Source of the DNA: Dugong dugon
Taxonomy: Eukaryota > Chordata > Mammalia > Sirenia > Dugongidae
DNA length: 64,000 bases
NCBI GenBank assembly: GCA_030035585.1
Contig: CM057471.1
Location: 93,993,819-94,057,818 of the forward strand
Reading direction: 5' to 3'
Shown here: one piece after another, positions 43,251-55,400 of the stretch
How positions within the stretch are numbered: the stretch's first letter is position 1
How the letters are laid out: each line of letters starts with the position of its first letter
Translations under genes and position numbers: made by a program
The notes under the pieces: generated by a model
Database searches by the model: none
The model's input: only the letters and a program-made list of their open reading frames with translations
What the model was told of the DNA's origin: nothing

Positions 43251-44010
43251 ACTGTGGTGGCAATTTCTAGAGTCATCCAATAAAGTAAACCACCTCTTTC
43301 CACAATGTTCCCTTTTCCAGGTTTAATTGGGGCATGACACTCCGTAAACTTGCTCCCCTAGGCACTACTGAGGACCGACAGATGGAAATATATTTAAAGT
43401 AATGAACTTGTTCATTGTCTTGCTAGTTTTACAAGCCAAACAAGAGTTACGTTCACTAATCACAGAAATGAAGTGACAAAGGCAGTGCTACCAAGCTCAG
43501 AATTTTTTTAAGGCAGCTCCTCCCATAAGATGCCTCTAGAGACCCCCTTTTGCCCCTTTTGCTTTTTCCACTTCTGTGTAAGAAGCCAGAGCTACGTGTA
43601 TTTTCATTCCCTATGTTCTCATATGTGGATTTTTTTTTTACCTACTAAAAAGTAGCGAGTTTAAGAAGAGTTCAATTAAGATGAAAAGTTATTTTCTTTC
43701 TTACTGTGTCATTAAAAAACTCTTTCCTCTCCCCCGAAGTTACTTGGCACCCACCCAAAGGAAACGTTTTTCTCTTCTTGGTCCCCAGTGTTTAAAGTGT
43801 AGAGGAAACAGATCTGCTTAGTCTGTCTGCACAGGATCCTTCCGTGGGGAGGGGAGCAGATGTTTCCAAGGCCTGGAAAACAGAGTGTGAAATGAAAAAA
43901 AGTAAGTGAAGGGGAAAAGGATGGAGAATGAAAGTTAAAAGAGGGAGAGAAAAATGATTTCATAGGACAAACCTAGAATGGACAATTTCTGGAGGATGGT
44001 GTCTTCCTTG
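43251..44010. other. Single-copy-like sequence
   Basis: No gene or element is recognised. Purine-rich stretches occur near 43890-43950. Confidence 0.4.
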
Positions 44011-44095
44011 TGTTAATCTTACGTGCCAGCTCAGCTGGCTTATGTGCCCATTGTTTGGTCAAACAGTAGCCTAGATGTTGTTATGAAGGTATTTA

Positions 44096-44302
44096 ACCAA
44101 AAACAAACTCTTTGCCATCAAGTCAATTCCAACTCATAGTGACCCTATAAGACGGAGTAGAACTGTCCTATAGGGTTTCAAAGGCTGCATATCTTTAGAA
44201 GCAGACAGCCACATCTGTCTTCCATGGAGCAGGCTGATGGGTTCAAACTGCCAACCTTTCTGTTAGCAGCTGAGCACTTAACCACTGTGCCACCAGAGCT
44301 TC
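44096..44302 (-). mobile_element. AfroSINE inserted in ERVL LTR
   Basis: Flanked by ttatgaaggtattta (44081-44095) and ttatgatggcattta (44306-44320), 13 of 15 matching. Antisense copy with tagtgaccctataagacgg, gtagaactgtcctatag, head gccaccagagcttc. Confidence 0.88.
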
Positions 44303-44609
44303 TTTTTATGATGGCATTTACATATGATTAAATCAGTTGGCCTTAAGTAAAACAGATCACCCTCCATAATGTAGGTGGGCCCCATCCAGTCAGTTGAAGG
44401 CCTTAAGAGCAAAAAGGGAGGTTTCTTGAGAGAGTATTCTGCCTCCAGATTATTAATAGACATCTTGCTAGAATTCCTCACTCTCCCCCACTGCCCGACC
44501 TACTGATTTTGGGATACAAGACTGCTGGAATTTCCAGCCTATTGCCTGAACTACAGATTTTGGACTTGCCAGCCCCCACAATCACAGGAGCCATTTCCTC
44601 AATCTCTCT

Positions 44610-44621
44610 CTCTCTCTCTCA
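44610..44621. repeat. Short (TC)n
   Basis: Six or so TC units in the 3' part of the ERVL LTR. Confidence 0.85.
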
Positions 44622-44799
44622 CTGGTTTTGCTTCTCAAGAGAACTTTCACTAAGACACTCTGGGTTTCTGCAGTGAAGGAGTGTGAAGCTGACTGTTAGT
44701 TGCACTCCAATGACCTCTTCCTGTTCCTGGTTATTTCTGGTTGATCCTGACATTATTCTAACAGCCTGTACTACAGATTTTCTTTATCAGGTGACAGAT

Positions 44800-45005
44800 T
44801 ATTAGCAGCAACCACACTAATATTTATCAAGTACTTACAATGTGTTATGCAGCTTTTAGAGATTTGCTTAATCCTTAAAAACATATTATGAGCTAGGTAT
44901 AATTATTATTATTCCTGTTTTAAAGATGAGAAAACTGAGGTCTGGGAAAGTTACAAACAGTAGATGATGAAGCCTGTATTCAAACCCAAGCGATCAGATA
45001 CAAGA
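44800..45005 (-). repeat. MIR SINE
   Basis: Antisense MIR: tttatcaagtacttacaatg, attattattattcctg, aaagatgagaaaactgaggt. Confidence 0.75.
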
Positions 45006-45030
45006 ACTTGTACCTTCTAATATACTATGC

Positions 45031-45980
45031 TGTTGTTGTGTTTAGGTGCCAACACGTCAGTTCCGACTCATAGCGACCCTATGTACAACAGAACGAAACA
45101 CTGCCTGGTCCTGCGCCATGCTCACAATAGTTATGCTTGAGTCCATTGTTGCAGCCACTGAGTCAATCCATCTCATTGAGTGTCTTCCTCTTTTTCGCTG
45201 ACCCTCTACTCTACCAAGCATGATGTCCTTCTCCAGGGACTGAGCCTTCTTGATAACATGTCCAAAATATGTGAGATGAAGTCTTGCCATCCACACTTCT
45301 AATGAGCCTTCCGGCTGCATTTCTTCCAAGACAGATTTGTTCATTCTTCTAGCAGTCTATGGTATATTCAGTATTCTTTGCCAACACGATAATTCAAAGA
45401 CATCAGTTCTTTGGCCTTCCTTATTCATTGTCCAGCTTTCACATGAGGCCATTGAAAACACCATGGCTTGGGTCAGGCACACCTTAGTCCTTAAAGTGAC
45501 GTCTTTGCTTTTAACACTTTATTTTTTTTTTCCCATACAAAAATTTATACATACATTGTTATGTGACCCTAATTGCTCTCCCCATACTGTCACAGCACAC
45601 TTCTCCTTTCCACCCCTGATTCCCCATGTCCATTCAACCAGCTCCTAACCCTCTCTGTCTTCCCATCTCGCCTCTGGACAGAAGCTGCCCATTTAGTCTC
45701 ACTTTTTTAACACTTTAAAAGATTTGCCCAGTGCAGTGCATCATTCGACTTCTTGACTGCTGTTTCCATAGGTGTTGATTGTGGATCCAAGTAAAGTGAA
45801 ATCCTTGACAACTTCATGTCTTTCTCCATTTATCATAATGTTGCTTATGGGTCCAGTTGTGAGGATTTTTGTTTTCTTTATGTTGAGATGTAATCCATGC
45901 TAACGGCTGTAGTCTTTGATCTTTATCAGTAAGTGCTTCAAGTCCTCTTCACTTCCAGCAAGCCTAATATAGTGTACTTC
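45031..45980 (-). mobile_element. RTE LINE 3' part, split by L1
   Basis: The antisense tail starts ttgttgtgtttaggtgcc and tcagttccgactcatagcg, then runs through accctctactctaccaagca to 45521. It resumes at 45705 and ends in the region just downstream of the palm motif (cttcaagtcctcttcacttc). An L1 3' end at 45522-45704 interrupts it. Confidence 0.88.
45522..45704 (-). mobile_element. L1 3' end, type B, with perfect 13-bp duplication
   Basis: A 183-bp 5'-truncated insert begins with poly-T. It is flanked by ttttaacacttta at 45509-45521 and 45705-45717. Interior: atacaaaaatttatacatac, attgttatgtgaccctaatt, ttccccatgtccattcaacc. The host RTE continues on both sides. Confidence 0.93.
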
Positions 45981-47869
45981 AAGTTTTTGGACACTTTTTC
46001 AGAGGTCTTCCTATTAGGTCACTCCTCTCCCTCCTCCTTCTCCTCTTCTCCTTTTACATGGAACTCACCAAGAGAGTCAGGTTCTGTTCTGTAAGTGGTG
46101 GATCATCCAACTCTATTTCCTATCACAAAGCTAATGTATTCCTACCAGTCATCTTTCCAATCGTCACTAATCTAGTGAAATCAGTATCAGTCACTGTAGA
46201 AAATACAAACAAAGGGAACTGCTCCATCTAGTGTTCCATTTTGCAAATAAGTTGTTATTTCCATCTAGTGCCTGCCTTTCCTCCCTCCCTCCCTTTCCTT
46301 AGACGCCTTTGCCTTGTCTAAACATTAGACTTGTTATTCCAGGTTCAGCCAAAAATAAGCTGATCTATGGTGGCGTGCTCAGCAAGTAGCTCCCTGTAAA
46401 TATTTAGAGGGCAGCACATTCCCTTTTATCTTCTCATTTCTGAACAAATACATCTCTAATCTGTTTAATCTTTCTTCCTAGGGAAATGCCCTCCCCTTCT
46501 TCTTCCCATACTCTAAACTCTGTCTTTTTCTGTCTGTGTTTTATCCATTTAGCATCTTCTATTTCTGCACCACTCACTTAAAAATAATACTGTAGTCAAA
46601 ACTGAGGCGAGAATGGGCTGCTGCTTTACATGGTGATGGCTTTAATCAGCCTATCTTTATATTCATGTGGAAAAATTTCACCCTGAGAAGTGACGAAGAG
46701 GTAGCTGAAATGCAGATAAGAATTTATCTGATCTTCATCTATTGAGGCGATTGACATATTTGTAAAGTGGACACAGAGTTTTGTACTTTTGAAGTCCAAT
46801 TGCAAATCAGATAAATTCCTGATCCTTAAAGAAGTGGTTGCTAAAACCCTTAAAACTGGTTGGGCCAAAAGATTCCTGGAGCAGATTGGTTTCTTGTTGT
46901 ATGTATGATTATAACATCTCCTTAGGTCTGAGATATGTTACATTTGCTAGCTATGTGATTTTTGAGTAGTTAATCTCTATGTGGCTCAATTTCCTCTTCT
47001 ATGAAGTGGAGATAATAAAAATGACTACCTCATAGGATTGTCATGGATAATAAATTAGTGACTCTATTTGTCTATCTATGTATCTAATCTTAGAATAGTG
47101 CCTAGTACATTGGAAGTTTAATATGTGTTACCTATTATTATCATTCTTCTCGAATGCTAGACCTCCTCGTTGTCTTATTTTAGTCGAATCAATTTGCTTC
47201 TTATTCATTCATGAGTCTTCCCTCCCTCCCTCCATTCCTTCTGAACATATTTATTAAGTACCTAATAATATATGCCAGACACTGTGCTAATCTCTGAGAT
47301 ACAGTGAGAAGCCAAAATAGATACAGTTCCTGCCTTCATGGAACTTACAGTTCAGTGGGGAGGCCACACTGAAATAAAATAATCTCAAGATCATGTAAAT
47401 GTCCTGTGATACACTCCGTGAAGCGTTCATGAGCTAGTTCCTGGTGTCAAGGGAGTTTAAAATGTGGGGATTTGGCCTAACCTGGGAGGAGAGGGCCTTC
47501 TTCAAGCATCCTCCTGGAAATGATGTAGGTTAAGAGCTAAAGAGTGAGTAGGACATGACTTGGTAAAGTCGGAAGGGAAGAGTGTTCCAGGCAGGGGAGT
47601 CTGGGTGGTGAGAACAGAGAGAGTGAGGAGGGAGGGACATGGTGCAACAGGAAGAGGGAAGGGTGGGAGGCACAGATTATGAATAGCTCACTGGGTCGAG
47701 TCAAGTAGTCAAGACTTTGTCACAATGGAGGCCAGAGATAAGTTTTAAATTACATGTATGTGTGGGGTACTCAGATTTTAATAGTGTTATTAAGTTTCAA
47801 AAAGATTACTGTGGCTGCAACGTGAAGAATGGTTTGGAGGAGGCTGAACAGGATGCAGTTTATCTTACT
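45981..47869. other. Single-copy-like; MIR at 46945-47150, L2-like at 47230-47345
   Basis: The sense MIR reads ctagctatgtgatttttgag and ggctcaatttcctcttctat. The L2-like part has aagtacctaataatatatgc and cagacactgtgctaatctct. The block at 46600-46910 is repeat-free and has an inverted pair of GATA sites at 46713-46730. C/T-rich cctccctccc lies near 46280 and 47220. Confidence 0.45.
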
Positions 47870-48240
47870 GTAGTGGCTTAAGTGTTGCTATAATGCTGGA
47901 AGCTATGCCACCAGTATTTCAAATACCAGCAGGGTCACCCATGGTGGACAGGTTTCAGTGGAGTTTTCAGACTAAGACCAGGAAGAAAGGCCTGGCAATC
48001 TACTTCCAGAAACCAGCTAGTGAAAACCCTATGGATCACAACAGAATGTTGTCTGATATAGTTCTGGAAGATGAACTCTCTAAGTTGGAAGGCACTCAAA
48101 ATACACAATGGCTGCAACAATGAACTCGAGCATACCAACATTATGAAGATGGCACAGGACCAGGCAATGTTTGTTCTGTTGTACACAAGGTCGTCATGAG
48201 TCAGAGCTGACTCAATGGCAACTAACAACAATAACAAACA
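47870..48240 (+). mobile_element. RTE-tailed SINE (AfroSINE relative)
   Basis: Head gtgttgctataatgctggaa, then accagtatttcaaataccag, gaaaggcctggcaatctact, aaaccctatggatcacaaca. Tail gtcatgagtcagagctgact, ...gcaactaacaacaat. Same layout as 24150-24456. Confidence 0.75.
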
Positions 48241-49147
48241 GGATTCTGAGAGAACAGTTAGAAGGCTATTGTTGTAATCTAGGGGAGAGATGACAATAAC
48301 ATGGGCTACATTGGTGGTGGCCAGGATGGATTGATGTGGATGGATGTAAGTGACATTTTGCAAGTAAAACCCAACATCTGGAGACGGGTTAGGTTGGGGA
48401 TGGTGCAGTGAGATCTGGGTACCACAGACAACTTGATTAATTCTAATGAGATTGAACATTTTTCCTTCTGTTTCCCTCTAGTACCAAAGGAGGATAGATT
48501 AGTAAGTTGACAAGTAGGGTCTTTTACAGAGTTGAAATGTTCAAACATTTGAGAAACACTGCATAGAAGTGCTGACTGGCCAAAATAAAAATAGAAAGTT
48601 AACCTCCAACCCTTGTCATTGTTTTGTCCCAGCTGCAGAAATAATTTTCGGTTGCTCTCTGGCTTCAGTAAGCAACACTTCCTGTTACCTTATCCCTCTG
48701 ACTGCCAGTTCTACTTCTATATTTTCCCTTGGGCATGATTCTCACTGACAGTATAAAGTTCAGCCCCAAGACCTGTAGCTGTGAAAATACTTGCTCCTCT
48801 CCAGAACTGTTAGTACTTCTGGGAATCACGTCACAGAGCCAACCACTCACTGGTCCTGAAATGACCCTGTTATTTTGGGAGATAGCAAAGGAAATGATAT
48901 TTTAAAACCCCCAAGTGGCACTTCCTTAGGCATGGAAAGATGTAAGTGATAAAAGGCTCACTATATCTGAAGGCTAGGGAGCAGACAATTGCTGGACACT
49001 CCCCAGATTCTCTATAGACGTGTCAGCAATGTGGATCTGAGCTCGGTGAAATACACCGGCATCAAAGTGTTTTCTTCAGTTAAATAATTAGACAACAGAG
49101 GTGACCACTTTAGAGGCACTAACTATCTACTTCTGTTCCTGCTTTAG
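48241..49147. other. Single-copy-like sequence
   Basis: No gene or element is recognised. The long minus-strand open frame that crosses 47935-48459 is mostly antisense SINE. Confidence 0.4.
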
Positions 49148-49392
49148 GAATTTTTTTTTTAATGTGCTTTAAGTGACAGTTTACACCTCGAGTTAATATC
49201 TCATACAAAAATATATACACATATTGCTATGTGACATTAGTTGCAACCCCTACAATGTGACAGCACACTCCCGCTTTCCACCCTGGGTTTCTTGTGTCCA
49301 TTCAACCAGTTCCTGTCCCTACCTGCTTCACATCCTGCCTCTGGACAAAAGCTGTCCATTTGGTTTCATGTATCTGGTTGAACTAAGAAGCA
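49148..49392 (-). mobile_element. L1 3' end, type B
   Basis: A poly-T at 49150 is followed by gtgctttaagtgacagttta, catattgctatgtgacatta, ttccaccctgggtttcttgt. It ends at ggttgaactaagaagcac, directly against the next L1's tail. Confidence 0.75.
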
Positions 49393-51424
49393 CATTTTTT
49401 TTTTATTGTATTTTGATGAAAGTTTACAGAACAAACTAGCTTCTCATTGAACAATTAGTACTTATATTGTTTTGTGACATTGGTTACCAACCCCAGGGCA
49501 TGTCAACACTCTCCCTTTTTCAATCTTGGGTTCCGTATTACCAGCTTTCCTGTCCCCTCCTGCCTTCTAGTCCTTGCCCGTTGATTGATGTGCCCCCTTA
49601 GTCTCATTTTGTTTCATGGGCCTGTCTAATCATTGGCTGAAGGGTGAACCTCAGGAGTGACTTAATTACTGAGCTAAAAGGGTCTCCAAGGGCCATACTC
49701 TCAGGGTTTCCCCAGTCTCTGTCAGGCCAGTAAGTCTGGTATTTTTTTGTGAGTTAGAATTTTGTTCTACATTTTTCTCCAGCTCTGTCAGGGACCCTCT
49801 ATTGTGATCCCTATCAGAGCAGTCAGTGGTGATAGCCGGGCACCACCTAGTTGTGCTGGACTCAGTCTGGTGGGGACTGTGGTAGTTGTGGTCCATTAGC
49901 CATTTGGACTAATCTTTCCCTTGTGTCTTTGGTTTTCTACATGCTTCCTTGCTCCAGACAGGGTGAGACCAGGGGAGTATCTTAGATGGCTGCTCACAGT
50001 TTTTAAGACCCCAGACGCTACTCACCAAAGTAGAACGTAGAATATTTTCTTTATAACCTATGTTATGCCAGTTGAGCTAGACGTTGCCTGAGACCATGGT
50101 CCCCAGAGTCCTCAGCCCAGTAATTCAGTCCCTCAGGCAGTTTGGATGTGTCTTTGGAGCTTCCATAACCTCACCTTGCACAAGTTGTGCTGGCTTCCCC
50201 AGTATTGTGTACTGTAAGAAGTGCACTCTTTAGAGTATTATTTTATGTTTTAGAGTCCAGTCTAATCTTTGTCTGAACAGTTAGCTTCAGAAATGGTGTC
50301 AGTTCTGGGTTAACGAAGCATCAAGGGGCCATAGTTTTGAGGGTTCCTCCAGTCTCTGTCAAACCGTTAAATCTGGTCTTTTACATGAATTTGAGTTCTG
50401 CTTCACACTTTTCTCCTGCTCCATCTGGGACTCTCTGTTGTGTACCCTGTCAGGGCAGTCATTGGTGGTAGCCGGGCACCAACAAGTTCTTCTGGCCTCA
50501 GGCTGATGGAGTCTCTGGTTTATGTGGCCCTTTTGTCTCTTGGGCTAATATTTTCCTTGTATCTTTGGTGTTATTTATTCTCCTTTGCTCCAAGTAGGTT
50601 GGGACCAATTGATGCATCATAGATGGCCACTCAAAAGCTTGTAAGACCCCAGATGCCACTCACCAAAGTGGGATGCAAAACATTTTCTTAATAAACTTTG
50701 TTATGCCAATTAACCTAGATGTCCCCCGAAACTATGGTCCCCAGACCCCAGCTCCAGCCTCTGTCCCTCAGTGTTTGGTTGTGTTCTGGAAATTTCTTAG
50801 CTTTTGGTTTAGGCCAGTTGTGCTGACTTCTGTATTGTGTGTTGTCCTTCTTTTCACTTAAGGTAATACTTGTCTACTATCTAGTTAGTAAATTCCCCTC
50901 TATCTCCCACCCCACCCTTGTAACCATCAATGAATGTTTTCTTCTGTGTTTAAAGCTTTTCTTGAGTTCTTATAGTAGTGGTTTGATACAATATTTGTCC
51001 TTTTGCAACTGAACAATTTCACGCAGTGTAATGCCCTCCAGATTCATCCATGTTGTGAGATGTTTCCTGGATTGTTCATTGTTCTTTATCGTTGCATAGT
51101 ATTCTATTGTGTGTATGTACCGTAATTTGTTTATCCATTCGTCTGTTGATGGTCACCTAGTTTGTTTCCATCTTTTTGCTGTTGTGAACAGTGCTGCAAT
51201 GAACATGGGTGTGCATATATCTATTTGTGTGACAGCTCTTATTTCTCTAGGATATATTCCAAGGACTGGGATTGCTGGGTTATCTGGTACTTCTATGTCT
51301 AACTTTTTAAGGATGTGTCAAATTGATTTCCAAAGTGGTTGTACCATCTTACATTTCCACCAGTAGTTCATAAGTGTTCCAGTCTCTCCATAACCTCTCC
51401 AACATTTATTATTTTATGTTTTGT
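49393..51424 (-). mobile_element. L1, type-A end with duplicated 3' UTR, 5'-truncated
   Basis: A poly-T at about 49395 marks the 3' end. The 3' UTR contains two head-to-tail units: 49636-50270 and 50271-50880. Each has, in + order, the landmarks tctgtcag...gtcagt...gtggtagccgggcacca, atctt...gatggc and gttatgccagtt/caattaa...gaccatggtccccag. Beyond them is the end of ORF2 (about 51000-51424), where cgttgcatagtattctattg and tttatccattcgtctgttga are the antisense of the usual L1 C-terminal region. It stops next to the 3' tail of the next L1. Confidence 0.8.
49636..50880 (-). repeat. Tandem duplication of L1 3' UTR unit
   Basis: Units of about 610-640 bp are clearly related but diverged (for example ctgaccagggagtatcttag vs ttgatgcatcatagatgg at matching places, and caccaaagtagaacgtagaa vs caccaaagtgggatgcaaaa). 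The neighbouring L1 at 51425-58020 has a single unit (51690-52320). The L1 at 651-6185 retains only the 3'-most unit. Confidence 0.7.
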
Positions 51425-52479
51425 GGTTTTTTTATTGTAGTTCAAATGAAGTTTACACTTCAAGATAGTCTCCCATACAAAATTTTATACATACATTGTT
51501 ATGTGACCCTAATTGCTCTGCCCATTCTGTGACAGCACACTCCTCCTTTCCACCCCTGATTCCCCATGTCCATTCAACCAGCTCCTAACCCTCTCTGCCT
51601 TCCCGTCTCACCTCCAGACAGAAGCTGTCCCTTTGGTCTCTTGTATCTACTTGAGCTAAGAGGCACACTCCTCACCAGTATCACTTTGTGTCCCACAGTC
51701 CAGTCCAATCCACGTCTGAAGGGTTGGACTCATAAATTGTTTTAGTTCTGGGCTGATAGAGAAATCCAGGGGCCATGCTTTCCAGGGTTCCTCCAGTCTT
51801 AGTCAGACCATTAAGTCTGGTCTTCTTACTAGAATTTCAGTTCTGCACCCCATCTTTCTGCTCCTCCATCAGGGACTCTCTGTTGTGTTCCCTGTCAGAG
51901 CCGTCACTGGTGGTAGCTGGGCACCATCTAGTGCTTCTGGTCTCAGGCTGATGAAGTCTCTGTTTTATGTGGCCCTTTCTGTCTCTTGGGCTACTACTTT
52001 CCTTGTAACTTTGGTGTTCTTCATTTTCCTTTACTCCAGGTGGTTGGGACCAATTGATGCATCTTAGATGGCCACTTGCAAGCTTTTAAGACCACAGATG
52101 CTACTCACCAGAGTAAGATGCAGAACATTTTCTTAATAAGCTTTGTTATGCCAATTGCCCTAGATGTCCCCTGAAAGCATGGTCCCCAGAACCCTACCCC
52201 TGCTACTCTGTCTCTCAAAGTATTTGACTGTATTCAGGAAACTTCTTAGCTTTGGTTTAGTGAAGTTGTGCTGACTTGCCCTGTAGTGTGTGCTATCCTT
52301 CCTTTCACCTAAGATAATTCTTATCTACTATCTAGTTAGTAAATAACCCTCATCCTCCCTCCCTACCCTCGTAACCACCAAAGAATGTTTTCTTCTGTGT
52401 TTAATCCTTTTCTTGAGTTCTTATAATAGTGGTCTTATACAGTATTTGTCCTTCTGTGACTGACTAAATTCACTCAGCA

Positions 52480-55400
52480 TAAAGACCTCCAGATTCCTCC
52501 ATGTTATGTTTCACGGCTTCATCATTGTTCTTTATCGTTGCATAATATTCCATTGTGTGCATATATCATAATTTGTTTATCCATTCGTCTGTTGATGGGC
52601 ATCTAGGTTGTTTCCATCTATTTGCTATTGCGAACAGTGCTGCAATGAACTGGGTGTGTGTACATCTATTCATGTGAGGGCTCTTATTTCTCTAGGATAT
52701 ATTCCAAGGAGCAGCACTGCTGGATCATATGGTACTTCTATTTCTAGCTTTTTAAGGAAGCACCAAATCGATTTCCAAAGTGTTTGTACCATTTTACATT
52801 CCCACCAACAGCGTATAAGTGTTCCAGTCTCTCCACAATCTCTCAGCATTTATTATTTTATCTTTTTTGGATTAGTGCCAGCCTTGTTGGGGTAAGATGG
52901 AATCTCATTGTAGTTTTGATTTGAATTTCTCTAATGATTAATGATCATGAACATTTCCTGATGTATCTGTTAGCCGCCTGAATGTGTTCTTTGGTGAAAT
53001 GTCTGTTCATATCATTTGTCCATTTTTAGTTGGTTTATTTGTCTTTTTGTTGTTGAGGTTTTGCAGAGTCTTATAGATTTTAGAGATTAGACTCTGATTG
53101 GATATGTCGCAGCCAAGTTTTTTTTTTCCCAGTCTGTGGGTTCTCTTTTTACTCTTTTAGTGAAGCCTTTTGATGAGCTTAAGTGTTTGATTTATGGGAG
53201 CTCCCACTTATCTAGTTTCTCTTCTGATGTTTGCGCATTGTTAGTTGTGGTTTATATACTATTTGTGCCATGTATTAGGGCTCTTAGCATTATCCCTATT
53301 TTTTCTTCCATGATCTTTATCATTTTAGATATTATATTTAGGTCTTTGAGCCATTTTGAGTTAGTTTTTGTACATGGTGTGAGGTATGGGTCTTGTTTCA
53401 TTTTTTTGAAGATGGATATTCAGTTATGCCAGCACCATTTGTTAAAGAGACTGTCTTTTCCCCCATTTAATGGACTTGGTGCCTTTGTCAAATACCAACT
53501 GCTTATAGGTGGATGAATTTACATCTGGATTCTCAATTCTGTTCCATTGGTCTATGTATCTGTTGTTGTACCAGTACCAGGCTGTTTTGACTGCTGTGGC
53601 AGTATAATAGGTTCTAAAATCAGATAGTGTGAGGCCTCCCACTTTGTTCTTCTTCTTTAGTAATGCTTTACACATCCAGGGTCTCTTTCCTTTCCATATG
53701 AAGTTGATGATTTGTTTCTTCATCTCATTAAAATATGCAGTTGGAATTTGGATCAGGATTGCATTGTATCTGTAAACCACTTTGGATAGAATTCACATTT
53801 TCACAATGTTGAGTCTTCCTATCTATGAGCATGGTATGTTTTTCCACTTATGTAGGTGTGTTTTGGTTTCTTGCTGTAGTGTCTTGTTGTTTTCTTTGTA
53901 TAGGTCTTTTACATATCTGGTTAGGTTTATTTCTAAGTGTTTTATCTTCTTTGGGGCTATTGTAAATCATATTGATTTGATGATTTCTTTTTCGAAATTC
54001 AGTTTGTTGGTGTAGAGGACTCTGATTTTTGTATGTTTATCTTCTATTATGATACTTTACTGAAAGTCTTCTATTAGTTCCAGTAATTTTCTTGTGGATT
54101 GTTTGTGGTTTTCTGTGTATAAGATCATATCATCTGCAAATAGGGATACTTTTACTTCTTCCTTACCAATCTGGATAACCTTTATTTCTTTTTCTTACCT
54201 TATTGCTCTGGGTAGGACCTCCAGCACAATGCTGAATAAGAGTGGTGATAAAGGGCATCCTTGTCTGATTCCCTTTCTCAAAGGGAAAGTTTTCAGAATC
54301 TCTCCATTTAGGATGATGTTGGTTGTTGGCTTTGCATAAATGCCCTTTATTATGTCAAGGAATTTCACTTCTATTCCTATTTTGCTGAGAGTTTTTATCA
54401 GGAATGGGTGTTGGACTTTTTCAGTGCCTTTTATGCATCAATTGATAAGATCATGTGGTTCTTATCTTTTGTTTTATTTACATGATGGATTACATTGATT
54501 GTTTTTCTAATGTTGATCCATCCTTGCATAGCTGGTATAAATCCCACTTGGTCATGATGAGTTATTTTTTTGTTACGTTGTTGAATTCTATTGGCTAGAA
54601 TTTTGTTGAAGATTTTTGTGTCTACATGCATGAGGGACATCGGTCTGTAATTTTCTTTTATTGTAGTGTCTTTACCTGATTTTTGTACCAGGGTTATGCT
54701 GGCTTCATAGAATGAGTTTGGGAGTATTCCATCTTTGTCTATGCTCTAAAATACCTTTAGTAGTACTGGTGTTAACTCTTCTCTGAAAGTGAAGCAGTCA
54801 GGGCCATGGCTTTTTATGTTATGAGTTTTTTTGTTTTTTTTTTAACCTCTTCAGTCTCTTCTTTTGTTGTAGGTTTATTTAGTTGTTTTACCTCTGTTTG
54901 TTTTTGTTTAGGTAGGTAGTTTTTTTCTAGAAATCTGTCCATTTCAAGTAGGTTTTCAAACTTCTTGGAGTACAATTTTTCATAGTATTCTCTTGTGATT
55001 CTTTTAATTTCAGTTGAGTCTGTTGTGATATTACCCATCTCATTTCTTATTCGAGTTATTTTCTTCCTCTTGTGTTTTTCTTGTGTTAGTTTGGCCAATG
55101 GTTTATCAATTTTGTTGATCTTTTGAAAGAACCATCTTTTGGTCTTGTTGACTCTTTCAATTGTTTTTCTATTCTCTATTTCATTTATTTCAGCTCTAAT
55201 CTTTATTATTTCCTTTCTTCTGGTGCCCAGGGTTTCTTTGGCTGCTCACTTTCCATTTGTTCAGTTTTTAGAATTAATGTTTTGATTTTGGCCTTTTCTT
55301 CTTTTTGAATGTGTGCATTTACTGCTGTAAATTGACGTCTGAGCACTGCTTTTGCTGTGTCCGAAAGGTTTTGGTAGGATTACATTTGATTCTAAGAATT

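Larger units (their letters stand above)
44011..44656 (+). mobile_element. MLT2-like (ERVL) solo LTR with AfroSINE inside
   Basis: Starts TGTTAATCTTACGTGCCAGC, has aatgtaggtgggccccatcc, agtcagttgaaggccttaag and gccagcccccacaatcacag, and ends CTAAGACA. This order fits ERVL MLT2-type LTRs. The flanks ccttg and ctctg agree at 3 of 5 positions. Confidence 0.65.

Noticed and set aside
47935-48459. 174-codon minus-strand open frame, the longest in the window
   Set aside because: The larger part is antisense to an RTE-tailed SINE (47870-48240), the rest has no motif, and there is no sign of a start context, splice sites or domain.
53136-53516. 126-codon plus-strand frame rich in hydrophobic residues
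   Set aside because: It is exactly antisense to L1 ORF2 C-terminal coding sequence.
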